Of a DNA stretch of 32,224 nucleotides, positions 5,421 through 12,386 are shown in pieces. Position numbers and translations under genes: made by a program. The stretch comes from a virus. Under the pieces are notes generated by a model that saw nothing but the letters and a program-made list of their open reading frames with translations, was not told the origin of the DNA and did not search any database. The stretch is taken from the IMG/VR virus record IMGVR_UViG_3300047557_001594, positions 1 to 32,224 of that record; one strand, 5' to 3'. How positions within the stretch are numbered: position 1 is the stretch's first letter; the number at the start of each line of letters is the position of its first letter.

Positions 5421-5902
5421 CCGAGCTGTGGAAATCGAAAGAGATAGATTCCGTCATACAAAAATTTGACCCGATAGAATTACGCGATGACCTGAAAAGT
5501 GAGCTTTTTATGGTATTAGTGGAAATTGAGGAAAGTCAACTTATTGATATGTATAATCGAAAAGTACTTAAATTTTTTATGGTTCGAACAATCCTAAATA
5601 TGATTAAAAGTGACCGAAGTACTTTTTACAATAGATACAGGAATTTTGTAGAATTTGACGCGAATGCTTATAATATTAAATCTCGAATAAATGAAACGCA
5701 AGATGATCACGAAACAATAGATAAACTCACTCAAAATTTAGAGGAAATTCACTGGTATAACGCAGAGATTCTTAAATTATATGCAATCGAAACAGGATTC
5801 AACGCTAAGGAAATAAGCAGGCAAACAGGCATACCTTATATTTCAATAATTCGTACATTGCAGAAAACCAAAAAAGACTTAAAGAAAAAACTAAAGAAAT
5901 GA
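5399..5902 (+). CDS. Sigma-factor-like phage transcription regulator, 167 aa
   Basis: ATG 5399 is preferred over an in-frame ATG at 5342 because the sequence between is simply the nuclease gene read in another frame. Residues about 15-85 resemble sigma region 2 (a helical core with RDDLKSELFMVLVEI and VRTILNMIKSDRSTFYNRYR). An acidic linker follows. The C-terminal helix-turn-helix (about 134-158, ETGFNAKEISRQTGIPYISIIRTL) resembles region 4, ending in a Lys-rich tail. Small sigma-like proteins of this form recur in Bacteroidota phages. It could direct the host polymerase to the phage promoters repeated near 14000 and 14640. Sigma activity is inferred from layout; a plain DNA-binding regulator is the alternative. 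Confidence 0.65.
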   Translation: MDKNGILTELWKSKEIDSVIQKFDPIELRDDLKSELFMVLVEIEESQLIDMYNRKVLKFFMVRTILNMIKSDRSTFYNRYRNFVEFDANAYNIKSRINETQDDHETIDKLTQNLEEIHWYNAEILKLYAIETGFNAKEISRQTGIPYISIIRTLQKTKKDLKKKLKK

Positions 5903-6138
5903 TATTAATTATTTTAACAGCGATAAGTGCGTCATTATTTATTAACGATATACATAACTTACCAATTAAATGGAGAGTCAATTTCAAGCCTTTTAATTGT
6001 GGAAGTTGTTTGGCTGCATGGCTTGGGGCAATATTGTATTTTCTGCCTGAATTAATTCAGAATATTGCAGCCTGTCTTTTTATAAGTGGATTTTTAGCAC
6101 CAATAATAAGTCGCTTAATTTGGAAACTTTGGAAATAA
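5899..6138 (+). CDS. Small membrane protein with CxxC, 79 aa
   Basis: ATGA overlap with the previous stop. There is an N-terminal hydrophobic segment (2-16), a central span with FNCGSCLAAWLGAILYFLP (about 32-50) and a third hydrophobic stretch (about 54-74) ending in a basic WKLWK. The C-x2-C followed by W at the start of a membrane span is reminiscent of DUF1360-type membrane proteins, whose role I do not know. It is probably an inner-membrane protein produced with the replication and sigma-like genes. Confidence 0.7.
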   Translation: MILIILTAISASLFINDIHNLPIKWRVNFKPFNCGSCLAAWLGAILYFLPELIQNIAACLFISGFLAPIISRLIWKLWK

Positions 6139-6139
6139 T

Positions 6140-6457
6140 ATGAAAAAAGAACACATTGATTTTTTAGAAGCCAACATCGGTAATTGGCACACAGCTCAGG
6201 CAGGATTTATAAGGAATCTGGAACTTGACGTTTTAAAAATGTATGAGCATATATTTAGACTCTATTTAGACCCGAATTTTGTTTTGACAATTTGGTGCGG
6301 AGACTGCAAATATGATATGATCAAAAGGCTTTATAAATATTATGAAGCTCAACAATCAAATGCAGTTCCGATCGCATCTTTTACCATTACAGAAACAGGT
6401 CAGGTAACTGATTTAGTAGATGAAAAGCCTAAAAAAAGAGGACGTCCAAAAAAATGA
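6140..6457 (+). CDS. Small protein with C-terminal AT-hook, 105 aa
   Basis: Begins one base after the preceding stop. The body is helical with a CGDCKYDM motif (Cys54-x2-Cys57) in the middle. The C-terminal tail is KPKKRGRPKK, a textbook AT-hook (GRP core flanked by basic residues) that binds the minor groove of AT-rich DNA. I recognise the body as a recurrent hypothetical of Bacteroidota phages but know no function. An AT-hook tail suggests a DNA-binding or nucleoid-like role. It overlaps the glycosyltransferase gene by four bases. Confidence 0.75.
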   Translation: MKKEHIDFLEANIGNWHTAQAGFIRNLELDVLKMYEHIFRLYLDPNFVLTIWCGDCKYDMIKRLYKYYEAQQSNAVPIASFTITETGQVTDLVDEKPKKRGRPKK

Positions 6458-7479
6458 GAATTATCGCCCTTACAAGTAAAGAGTCTGGAGTTGGCTACCA
6501 CAGAATAATGATGCCGTTAGTAAATATGAAAAAAGATTATTTACTAATTACAGATACTATCAGCGACGAATTAATGGAGCAAAAGTTTGATATTCTGGTA
6601 ATGAATAGAATGCTCGTAAACGTTCCGCCTTCAAAACTTGCTGAATATAGAGAAAAGCATGGAACAAAAATTGTAGTTGATAATGACGATTTTTGGCACT
6701 TAGATCCATTTCACGTTTTATATGAAAGATACATTCAAAATAATTTAGCAGAAAAGATCATAAGTTATATTCAAATAGCTGATTTATGCACTTGCACGCA
6801 CGAGAGATTAGCTGATGAAATTTATCAATATAATCAGAATGTCGAGATTTTACCGAATGCGATTCCATACGGAGAAGAGCAATATTTAGAAATAAAAAAA
6901 CCGAGTGAATTAGTTCGCTTATTTTGGTCAGGTAGCGGAACGCATCAAAAAGACCTTGAAATTTTAGCAGGACCGATGAAAAGGATTAATTTTCCTGTAC
7001 GAACAATAATAGCAGGTTATAACAATCAGGAAAAAGAGATTTGGGACAGAATGATTACAAATTTCACAAATGGATTAAAATTAAAACCAACGATATATAA
7101 TTATAGTCCGATAACTGAATACATGGCGAGTTATTGCGATTCAGATATAAGCTTAATTCCTTTACAGGAAACTAAGTTCAACAGCATGAAATCCAATTTA
7201 AAAGTTTTGGAAACTGCATCAAAAAGAAATCCTGCAATCGTATCAAACGTTGATCCTTATAAAAACCTGCCTGTTTGCTATGTAAATTCTCAGAAAGACT
7301 GGTATAAATGGATAAAGCTATTAGTTCATGACGAAGCAGCCAGAAAAGAGATGGGTGAAACTCTTTATAATTACTGCAAAGAAAACTTTAACCTTCATGT
7401 GGTAAATATCAAGCGTTTAGCTATTTATAATAAAGTCTTAGGTAATGCCAGTCTTCAAATGCTCGAACGGAAAATATAG
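6454..7479 (+). CDS. GT-B-fold glycosyltransferase, 341 aa
   Basis: The N-terminal half starts with a beta strand and a GVGYHRI loop. It continues with DILVMNRM and KIVVDNDDFW, and its C-terminal half has LFWSGSGTHQKDLEIL, followed by SDISLIPLQETKFNSMKSNLKVLE, the E-x7-E-like donor-binding region of GT4-type enzymes. The length is normal for a two-domain GT-B enzyme. Such phage enzymes glycosylate modified DNA bases, virion proteins or host surface sugars; the substrate cannot be told here. It sits between an AT-hook protein and a HAD fusion, not beside virion genes, so DNA or host-surface modification is a reasonable inference. Confidence 0.8.
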   Translation: MRIIALTSKESGVGYHRIMMPLVNMKKDYLLITDTISDELMEQKFDILVMNRMLVNVPPSKLAEYREKHGTKIVVDNDDFWHLDPFHVLYERYIQNNLAEKIISYIQIADLCTCTHERLADEIYQYNQNVEILPNAIPYGEEQYLEIKKPSELVRLFWSGSGTHQKDLEILAGPMKRINFPVRTIIAGYNNQEKEIWDRMITNFTNGLKLKPTIYNYSPITEYMASYCDSDISLIPLQETKFNSMKSNLKVLETASKRNPAIVSNVDPYKNLPVCYVNSQKDWYKWIKLLVHDEAARKEMGETLYNYCKENFNLHVVNIKRLAIYNKVLGNASLQMLERKI

Positions 7480-8185
7480 AATTGGAAATGGAGCGTGTAT
7501 TTATGACACCGAAGAGAAAGCCAACAAAGTTTGGGGAGCTATTATCGCGTCTGGAGAATATGCAACTGACTCAAACAAAATAAGTTACGATTACGACGAT
7601 ACATTAAGTACAGAGCGCGGTCTTAAAATGGCAAAAAAAGACATTGCCGAAGGTAAGCAGGTTTATATAATTACAAGACGCCAAAATTCAGCATCCGAAC
7701 AAGTTTACGCAACAGCTGATTTTTTAGGTATTCCACATAACAGAGTGATTTTCACTAATGGTCAATATAAGTGGATCGCTGTGAAGCATTACGGAATAAG
7801 TAAACATTACGATAATAACCCCAGAGAAATCGAATTAATAAAAGAGAAAACGGAAGCTATCGGTGAAAAATTTTCTTTTGTAGAGACTTACAATGATTAT
7901 CCAGAAGCAGCGGTAAATAATGCGAAAAGAGCGCTTGCATGGGTTGAGGAAAATGGTTGGGGATCGTGCGGTGAGGCAACAGGGAAAAAAAGAGCTTCCA
8001 TGTTAGCAAACCGCGAAAATCTCTCACGAGATACAATAGCCAGAATGGCAAGTTTTAAAAGACATCAACAAAATAAAGACGTTCCATACGATCAGGGATG
8101 TGGTGGATTAATGTGGGACGCTTGGGGTGGCGACGCAGGTATCGAATGGGCAATAAGAAAACTCAAAGAAATAGACAATGGATAA
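7445..8185 (+). CDS. HAD-type phosphatase flanked by two virion-associated modules, 246 aa
   Basis: Three parts can be seen. Residues 1-37 (MPVFKCSNGKYRIGNGACIY...) form a small module often found at phage protein termini. Residues 46-135 form a minimal HAD hydrolase: D49-x-D51-x-T53 (SYDYDDTL), T77 of IITRR, and an acidic motif HYDNNPREI with D123. Residues 152-243 (YPEAAVNNAKRALAWVEENG... GKKRA... DTIARMASFKRH... GCGGLMWDAWGG) are a module otherwise attached to phage portal, protease or MuF-type proteins. The combination suggests a nucleotide or polynucleotide phosphatase delivered to or acting at DNA or capsid, which is inference. It overlaps the glycosyltransferase by 35 bases. Confidence 0.8.
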   Translation: MPVFKCSNGKYRIGNGACIYDTEEKANKVWGAIIASGEYATDSNKISYDYDDTLSTERGLKMAKKDIAEGKQVYIITRRQNSASEQVYATADFLGIPHNRVIFTNGQYKWIAVKHYGISKHYDNNPREIELIKEKTEAIGEKFSFVETYNDYPEAAVNNAKRALAWVEENGWGSCGEATGKKRASMLANRENLSRDTIARMASFKRHQQNKDVPYDQGCGGLMWDAWGGDAGIEWAIRKLKEIDNG

Positions 8186-8336
8186 AAATTCAATCGGAAT
8201 GTGCTTTGCCACAATCCTGACCAACATATTTGCTAACTTGACGCTGAGCGAAGTGGGAAATATGGTTACAATTGGCGTTGGAATAACTACAATCGTTTAT
8301 AATTTATATAAAATTAAGCACGAGAAAAAGAAATGA
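8178..8336 (+). CDS. Small holin-like membrane protein, 52 aa
   Basis: ATG 8178 overlaps the preceding gene by eight bases, and TGA is at 8334-8336. The product has a hydrophobic segment at about residues 5-21, a short turn, a second hydrophobic segment at about 27-44, and a C-terminal KIKHEKKK. Two spans and a charged C-terminus in a roughly 50-residue protein directly before an endolysin gene is the usual picture of a small phage holin. There is no sequence family I can name, so the call rests on size, topology and position. Confidence 0.65.
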   Translation: MDKNSIGMCFATILTNIFANLTLSEVGNMVTIGVGITTIVYNLYKIKHEKKK

Positions 8337-8518
8337 AACAATTCTTTACAGAGGATAATGATAGGCTAAGCATGAAGCGACTTTGTGGCTTTATTTGCAC
8401 GCTATCGCTTTGTATTGAATTATTTCACAGGGGTGGCGACGTTTTAGTTACCTCAATCGCTTTTATTGGTGCAGGATATTTAGGTTTAACCACAGCGGAA
8501 AAAATATTTAAAAAATGA
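8333..8518 (+). CDS. Second holin-like membrane protein, 61 aa
   Basis: ATGA overlap with the preceding gene. After a charged N-terminus (KQFFTEDNDRLSMKR) there are two hydrophobic segments (about 17-31 and 37-52) and a basic end (EKIFKK). It is encoded between the 52-residue holin-like protein and the M15 endolysin. It may be the holin itself, an antiholin partner or a pinholin-type helper. Proteins with the N-terminal DND.RLSM pattern are common beside Bacteroidota phage endolysins, in my recollection. Confidence 0.7.
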   Translation: MKQFFTEDNDRLSMKRLCGFICTLSLCIELFHRGGDVLVTSIAFIGAGYLGLTTAEKIFKK

Positions 8519-8979
8519 AACTTAGCGAACATTTAGAACTTGCTGAGGTCATTCGTAGTGAATCAGCAAAAAGAAGAGGTATTAAAAATATGCCAACTGA
8601 AGAGCATATAAAAAACTTAAAGTTAATTGCTGAAAATATTTTCGAGCCTATACGTGCAAATTTTAGGCAACCTATACGTATAAGTAGCGGTTACAGATCA
8701 AAAGAATTAAACGACGCTATCGGTGGAAGCATTACTTCGCAGCATTGTCAAGGGGAAGCCTTAGATATTGATATGGACGGAAGTTTGGTTAAGAACTCAG
8801 AAATATTTAATTTCATTAAAGATAAATTAATATTTGACCAGTTAATTTGGGAGTTCGGAACTAAAGACAATCCAGATTGGGTTCATGTAAGTTACGAGTC
8901 CAATGGTAAGCAGAGGAAACAGATTTTGAGAGCCATAAAAAAAGACGGCAAAACTCAATATATCCCGTATGCCAACTAA
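8515..8979 (+). CDS. Endolysin, peptidase M15 (D-Ala-D-Ala carboxypeptidase type), 154 aa
   Basis: The whole protein is an M15A/M15_3 peptidase: ISSGYRSKELNDAIGG, then SQHCQGEALDID with zinc ligands His77 and Asp84, and a late DWVHVSY with His124. These are the H-x6-D and W-x-H ligands of the LAS metallopeptidases. It cuts the stem peptide of peptidoglycan and so opens the wall at lysis. There is no signal peptide, so it needs the holin encoded upstream. The gene overlaps its neighbours by four and eleven bases, making a compact three-gene lysis cassette placed between replication and modification genes. Confidence 0.9.
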   Translation: MKLSEHLELAEVIRSESAKRRGIKNMPTEEHIKNLKLIAENIFEPIRANFRQPIRISSGYRSKELNDAIGGSITSQHCQGEALDIDMDGSLVKNSEIFNFIKDKLIFDQLIWEFGTKDNPDWVHVSYESNGKQRKQILRAIKKDGKTQYIPYAN

Positions 8980-9700
8980 GCGCAGGCGTTTATTTTTTGA
9001 TATTGAAACTTCACCCAATTTAGGGTTATTCTGGTCCGCAGGATATAAGCAGAATATTGATTATTCAAATATCATAAAAGAGCGTGCAATTATATGTATA
9101 TGTTACAAATGGGAAGAGGAAAAAGAAGTTTACGGACTGAGTTGGGATAAAAAGCAGAATGATAAAAAAATCATACAGCAATTTATCGAAGTGGCTAATC
9201 AGGCAACAGAATTGGTAGGGCATAACGGAGACAAATTTGATTTGGCATGGATTCGGACGCGCTGCTTATATCATAATATTGAAATGTTCCCGAGTTATAC
9301 AACTATCGATACACTGAAAATAGCTCGAAGCAAATTTAGGTTTAATTCTAATCGTTTAAATTATATCGCTAATTATTTGGGAATCGGACAGAAAATTAAA
9401 ACTGAGTTCGATTTATGGAAATCAATTCTTTTAAACAATGATCCTGTTGCAATGGAAAAAATGTTAAAATATTGTAAAATGGATGTTGTACTTTTGGAAA
9501 AGGTTTTTAAGCACTTGAATAATCATATTGAAGCGAAGTCGCATTACGGAGTAATATTCGGTGCGGATCGTGGAAGTTGCCCAGAATGCGGAAGTGATGA
9601 ATTAATTGTTCATGCAAGAAAAACGACGGCATCTGGAGTGAAAAAAATTATTTATCAATGTAAAACCTGCAACAAATTTCATCGTAAAACCGACAAATGA
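8969..9700 (+). CDS. DEDDy 3'-5' exonuclease with C-terminal zinc ribbon, 243 aa
   Basis: RNase H-fold exonuclease: FDIETS (Asp11, Glu13) is Exo I, LVGHNGDKFDLAWI (Asp91) is Exo II, and Y168-C-K-M-D172 is the Exo III YxxxD of the DEDDy class, as in DNA polymerase proofreading domains. A C-terminal ribbon follows with C204-x2-C207 and C231-x2-C234. No polymerase domain is attached. Free-standing enzymes of this kind in phages probably trim DNA ends during replication or recombination or degrade host DNA. It overlaps the endolysin gene by 11 bases. Confidence 0.88.
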   Translation: MPTKRRRLFFDIETSPNLGLFWSAGYKQNIDYSNIIKERAIICICYKWEEEKEVYGLSWDKKQNDKKIIQQFIEVANQATELVGHNGDKFDLAWIRTRCLYHNIEMFPSYTTIDTLKIARSKFRFNSNRLNYIANYLGIGQKIKTEFDLWKSILLNNDPVAMEKMLKYCKMDVVLLEKVFKHLNNHIEAKSHYGVIFGADRGSCPECGSDELIVHARKTTASGVKKIIYQCKTCNKFHRKTDK

Positions 9701-9897
9701 TGTTACCTAAAAAAATAAACAAAATGAGTATTGAAGAGCAAGAAGTTTTTTTAATTAAGAAAATGCAGGAGTTATATAAGAAAGAGGAAGTTTATAGAAG
9801 AGCGTTAGCAAAAGTGAGGGGAAACCATAAAATAGATTTATCAGATTTGGAAAGACCAGATTTAATAGAAATGAAAATTGAACAGGATAAAGGTTAA
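9697..9897 (+). CDS. Hypothetical helical protein, 66 aa
   Basis: ATGA overlap with the exonuclease gene. The product is charged and helical with a Lys/Glu-rich centre (MSIEEQEVFLIKKMQELYKKEE) and no recognisable motif. It overlaps the next gene by 20 bases. It may be a small partner of the exonuclease or of the HExxH protein; the context gives nothing firmer. Confidence 0.65.
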   Translation: MMLPKKINKMSIEEQEVFLIKKMQELYKKEEVYRRALAKVRGNHKIDLSDLERPDLIEMKIEQDKG

Positions 9898-10150
9898 ATA
9901 TAGAAAACTTGGAAAGCATAAAGTTTGGGGTTTTTCCGACAGCTCAGGTTTCGTTGAATTAGACGCAACTTTGAAAGGGAAAAAGCACTTAGAAATTTTG
10001 CTGCACGAGTGTTTGCATTTACTTTATCCAGAGGACAGCGAAGAGGAAATTGTTCAAAAAAGTGTATCTTTAACTAATACTTTGTGGCATGAAAAATATC
10101 GTAGAGTTGATGACAAAGAGGACTTACCAATGCAAGACGGAACGCTATGA
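9878..10150 (+). CDS. HExxH zinc-metalloprotease-like protein, 90 aa
   Basis: Frame starts with TTG at 9878. An acidic beta hairpin part is followed by a helix with LLHECLHLLYPEDSEEEI. HECLH fits the HExxH zinc-binding motif of gluzincin-type peptidases, with acidic residues just downstream as a possible third ligand. At 90 residues it is much shorter than normal metalloproteases and resembles small phage proteins of ImmA-like or minigluzincin type. Activity is uncertain. It is encoded between nuclease genes; a role in cleaving a host regulator is possible. Confidence 0.65.
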   Translation: MNRIKVKYRKLGKHKVWGFSDSSGFVELDATLKGKKHLEILLHECLHLLYPEDSEEEIVQKSVSLTNTLWHEKYRRVDDKEDLPMQDGTL

Positions 10151-10413
10151 AAGAGCATACTAAAATTTATATGAAATATTTCGGTTATGGACTTCAAGAT
10201 TTCATTGGCTGTGAAGTATGCGGTAATAAAGCTGTTGACATTCATCATATTGATTGTCGCGGTATGGGTGGCAGCAAAAATAAAGACAAGATCGAAAATT
10301 TAATGGCAGTTTGTCGAATGTGCCACGAAAAATACGGAGATAAAAAAGAATATATCGAGTTACTAAAAGAAACCCACAGGAGGTTTATTGAAATTTATGG
10401 CAAAATGTACTGA
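10147..10413 (+). CDS. HNH endonuclease, 88 aa
   Basis: C22-x2-C25 and C56-x2-C59 form the structural zinc site. The His33-His34 (DIHHID), Asn51 (IENLMAV) and CH60 positions fit the HNH signature, with GMGGSK as the loop that follows. The whole protein is the HNH domain. Small HNH enzymes of this type often help terminases of HK97-like phages during packaging, or act as homing nucleases. The terminase genes lie 2 kb downstream. The ATG overlaps the preceding TGA. Confidence 0.85.
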   Translation: MKEHTKIYMKYFGYGLQDFIGCEVCGNKAVDIHHIDCRGMGGSKNKDKIENLMAVCRMCHEKYGDKKEYIELLKETHRRFIEIYGKMY

Positions 10414-10927
10414 TAAAGAATTTCTGGAAGCAGAATTAAAAATGGGGATTAGCTTACATAATCCTGATTTCATTGATTTGGCAAAGAATACAATTGCACA
10501 GCTTAATGGTTACGGATCAAAGATTCTGGATTATGGATGCGGAGTAGGTGCATATTCAAAGGCTGCAATGGATTTTGGTTTTGAAACTTACGCTTTTGAA
10601 AAATTTAAAGCACATCAAGATTATCTAAAAGTAAACTTACCTGAATTAAAGGTAGTAAAAAAGCTACCTAAAACGGATATAATGCTGTTCATTGAAACAG
10701 CGGAGCACATGACTGACAATCAAATAGTTTCAATTTTCGAACAAATTAATCCGATCTGGATTTTATTTAGCAGCACGAGTCAAAGAACAGAAAATGATGA
10801 AATGTGGGGTCATATTAATATTAAAGAGCAGCAAGAGTGGGATGATTTTTTTATGAAAATTGGGTATCGAATACACAAAAAAGTATCGCTCCCGACTGAA
10901 TGGTCTAAAATTTATCAGCTTATATGA
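10397..10927 (+). CDS. SAM-dependent methyltransferase, class I, 176 aa
   Basis: ATG 10397 is chosen; a TTG nine bases upstream is in frame but less likely. Motif I is ILDYGCGVGAYS (residues 43-54), followed by the acidic strand end TYAFEKF, and later strands KTDIMLFIETAEHM and PIWILFSSTS. Like many class I methyltransferases (UbiE/DUF-type), it lacks DNA-methylase DPPY or NPPY signatures, so the target need not be DNA. Next come ParB-like and Mom-like genes, so it may contribute to a base-modification pathway. It overlaps the HNH gene by 17 bases. Confidence 0.8.
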   Translation: MAKCTDKEFLEAELKMGISLHNPDFIDLAKNTIAQLNGYGSKILDYGCGVGAYSKAAMDFGFETYAFEKFKAHQDYLKVNLPELKVVKKLPKTDIMLFIETAEHMTDNQIVSIFEQINPIWILFSSTSQRTENDEMWGHINIKEQQEWDDFFMKIGYRIHKKVSLPTEWSKIYQLI

Positions 10928-11046
10928 AAAAGTCAAATTCAGATAAAATAAAAATAAGTTTCGGCAAGCGCAAAAAAGGAAAAGCACAAAAATCATTTAA
11001 CAAACATGATCGCAAAGAACGCAACTATCGTGGTCAAGGCAGGTGA
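10924..11046 (+). CDS. Very small basic phage protein, 40 aa
   Basis: ATGA overlap with the methyltransferase stop; TGA at 11044-11046. The product is strongly basic (MKKSNSDKIKISFGKRKKGK...) and ends SFNKHDRKERNYRGQGR. I recall similar 40-60 residue basic proteins ending in YRGQGR in Bacteroidota phages. The charge suggests DNA, RNA or polymerase binding. Its last 41 bases overlap the ParB-like gene in another frame. Confidence 0.7.
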   Translation: MKKSNSDKIKISFGKRKKGKAQKSFNKHDRKERNYRGQGR

Positions 11047-11611
11047 AATTAAACCTAATCCAAATAACCCGAGAATAGTAAAAGACGAGAAGTTCAAAAA
11101 GCTCGTTCAATCTATTAAAGATTTTCCAGAGATGCTCGAGATAAGACCAATCGTAGTAAATGACGATATGTTTGTACTTGGCGGAAATATGCGTTTAAAA
11201 GCTTGCAAGGAAGCAGGATTAAAAGAAATCCCAATTATAAAAGCTTCGAGCCTTAGCGATGAGAAACAAAAAGAATTTATAATTAAAGATAACTTAGGTT
11301 ATGGAGAGTGGGACTGGAATATGATCGCGAATGAATGGAATAGTGAAGAGCTTGAAGAGTGGGGAATGGATATTCCAGGTTTTACAGATATTGAAGACTT
11401 GGGTGAATCATTTTCTTTACCGAGTGGAGATAAAAGTCCATTTCAGCAAATGACGTTTACTTTAGCGGATCAGCAAGCCGAAGTGATTAAAAATGCAATA
11501 GAGGAAATAAAGAAAAGCGAAGAGTATAAATATTGTGAAACATTCGGCAACGAAAATGGTAATGGAAATGCGCTTTATTTATTGATTTCAAATTTTACTA
11601 ACCAAAGATAG
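11006..11611 (+). CDS. ParB-like nuclease domain protein, 201 aa
   Basis: The N-terminal domain follows the ParB/Srx fold: IKPNPNNPRIVKDEKFKKLV, ... IRPIVVNDDMFVLGGNMRLKACKEAGLKEIPII. The GGNMRLKA motif is the GxxRxxA nucleotide-binding box (CTP or ATP in the superfamily). The C-terminal half is acidic and includes EWDWNMIANEW and a helical domain with a Gln-rich part. In phages this type is usually next to DNA methylase or Mom-like genes, as here, and may locate the modification machinery on DNA rather than act in partitioning. The TAG stop overlaps the GTG start of the next gene by one base. Confidence 0.82.
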   Translation: MIAKNATIVVKAGEIKPNPNNPRIVKDEKFKKLVQSIKDFPEMLEIRPIVVNDDMFVLGGNMRLKACKEAGLKEIPIIKASSLSDEKQKEFIIKDNLGYGEWDWNMIANEWNSEELEEWGMDIPGFTDIEDLGESFSLPSGDKSPFQQMTFTLADQQAEVIKNAIEEIKKSEEYKYCETFGNENGNGNALYLLISNFTNQR

Positions 11612-12303
11612 TGGGCAGAGCAAAAGAAATACAAGTAAAAGTCATCGCATCTAAAATAGCAAATGAATTTGTAAAGCTTCACCATTATTCGGGTAAAGTG
11701 GTACAAAATAGCTCTTTACATTTTGGCGCTTTTTTAGACGGAAAACTGCATGGAGTTTTATCTTTTGGCAGTAGCTTAGATAAAAGAAAGACAATTGGAT
11801 TAGTTGAAGGCACAGGTTGGAATGAATACCTCGAATTGAATCGCATGGCTTTTGATGACTATTTGCCTGCAAATTCTGAGAGTCGCGTTATATCTGTATG
11901 TTTAAAGCTCATAAAAAAGAATGCACCGCACATAAAATGGATTCTTTCGTATGCTGACGGATGCGATTGTGGAGACGGCACAATATACAGGGCGAGTGGA
12001 TTTCATTTAACTATGATAAAAAAGAACAGCGATTTATTCCTGTTACCGAATGGCGATAAAATTCATTCAATGACGATAAAGAGCAGCAGAGAAAGAATGT
12101 CAAAGTATGGTAATTGGTTAAATTATCTTAATACAGAACATGAAGGTTGGAAAAAGCTCGAAGGTTATCAATTTAGATATATTTACCTTATTGATAAAAG
12201 TTGTAAATTAGCTGTGCCCTCAATTCCATTTAGCAAAATAGATGAGGTCGGTGCAGGAATGTATAAAGGAGAAAAAATAAGTTTAAAAGATAGGCGAATA
12301 TAG
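11611..12303 (+). CDS. Mom-like adenine modification enzyme, 230 aa
   Basis: GTG start. The protein fits the Mom family: LHHYSGKVVQNSSLHFGAFL near the N-terminus, GVLSFGSSLDKRKTIGLV, then LELNRMAFDDYLPANSESRV, then ISVCLKLIKKNAPHIKW, and SYADGCDCGDGTIYRASGF. Phage Mu Mom is a GNAT-like enzyme that turns adenine in DNA into a carbamoylmethyl derivative and so protects the DNA from restriction. Length matches Mu Mom (about 230-240). Together with the adjacent ParB-like protein and methyltransferase it forms a modification cluster. The last 10 bases are also the first bases of a tRNA gene. Confidence 0.8.
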   Translation: MGRAKEIQVKVIASKIANEFVKLHHYSGKVVQNSSLHFGAFLDGKLHGVLSFGSSLDKRKTIGLVEGTGWNEYLELNRMAFDDYLPANSESRVISVCLKLIKKNAPHIKWILSYADGCDCGDGTIYRASGFHLTMIKKNSDLFLLPNGDKIHSMTIKSSRERMSKYGNWLNYLNTEHEGWKKLEGYQFRYIYLIDKSCKLAVPSIPFSKIDEVGAGMYKGEKISLKDRRI

Positions 12304-12366
12304 CTTAATGGTAAAGCGGTTTTCATTCCAGAAAACAGAAGGCGGTTCGATTCCGACCTATTCGCT
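12294..12366 (+). tRNA. tRNA-Gly(UCC)-like gene with unusual anticodon loop
   Basis: Acceptor stem GCGAATA (12294-12300) pairs perfectly with TATTCGC (12359-12365), and T12366 is the discriminator. The D arm is GCTT-AATGGTA-AAGC. The anticodon stem is GTTTT with AAAAC, enclosing an eight-base loop CATTCCAG, one base more than standard. The T arm has loop TTCGATT and a stem GGCGG with CCGACC carrying one bulged A. Reading U33 as the first T of ATTCCA gives anticodon UCC (glycine GGA codons). G1-C72, C2-G71 and U73 agree with glycine identity. CCA is not encoded. The extra bases may mean a degenerate tRNA or an expanded-loop one. Confidence 0.7.
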
Positions 12367-12386
12367 CAACAACCGAAGTACTACCG

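Noticed and set aside
12294-12366. Reading the tRNA as Trp(CCA) or Glu(UUC)
   Set aside because: These readings need anticodon stems with several mismatches or place no U at position 33; UCC with glycine identity bases fits best.
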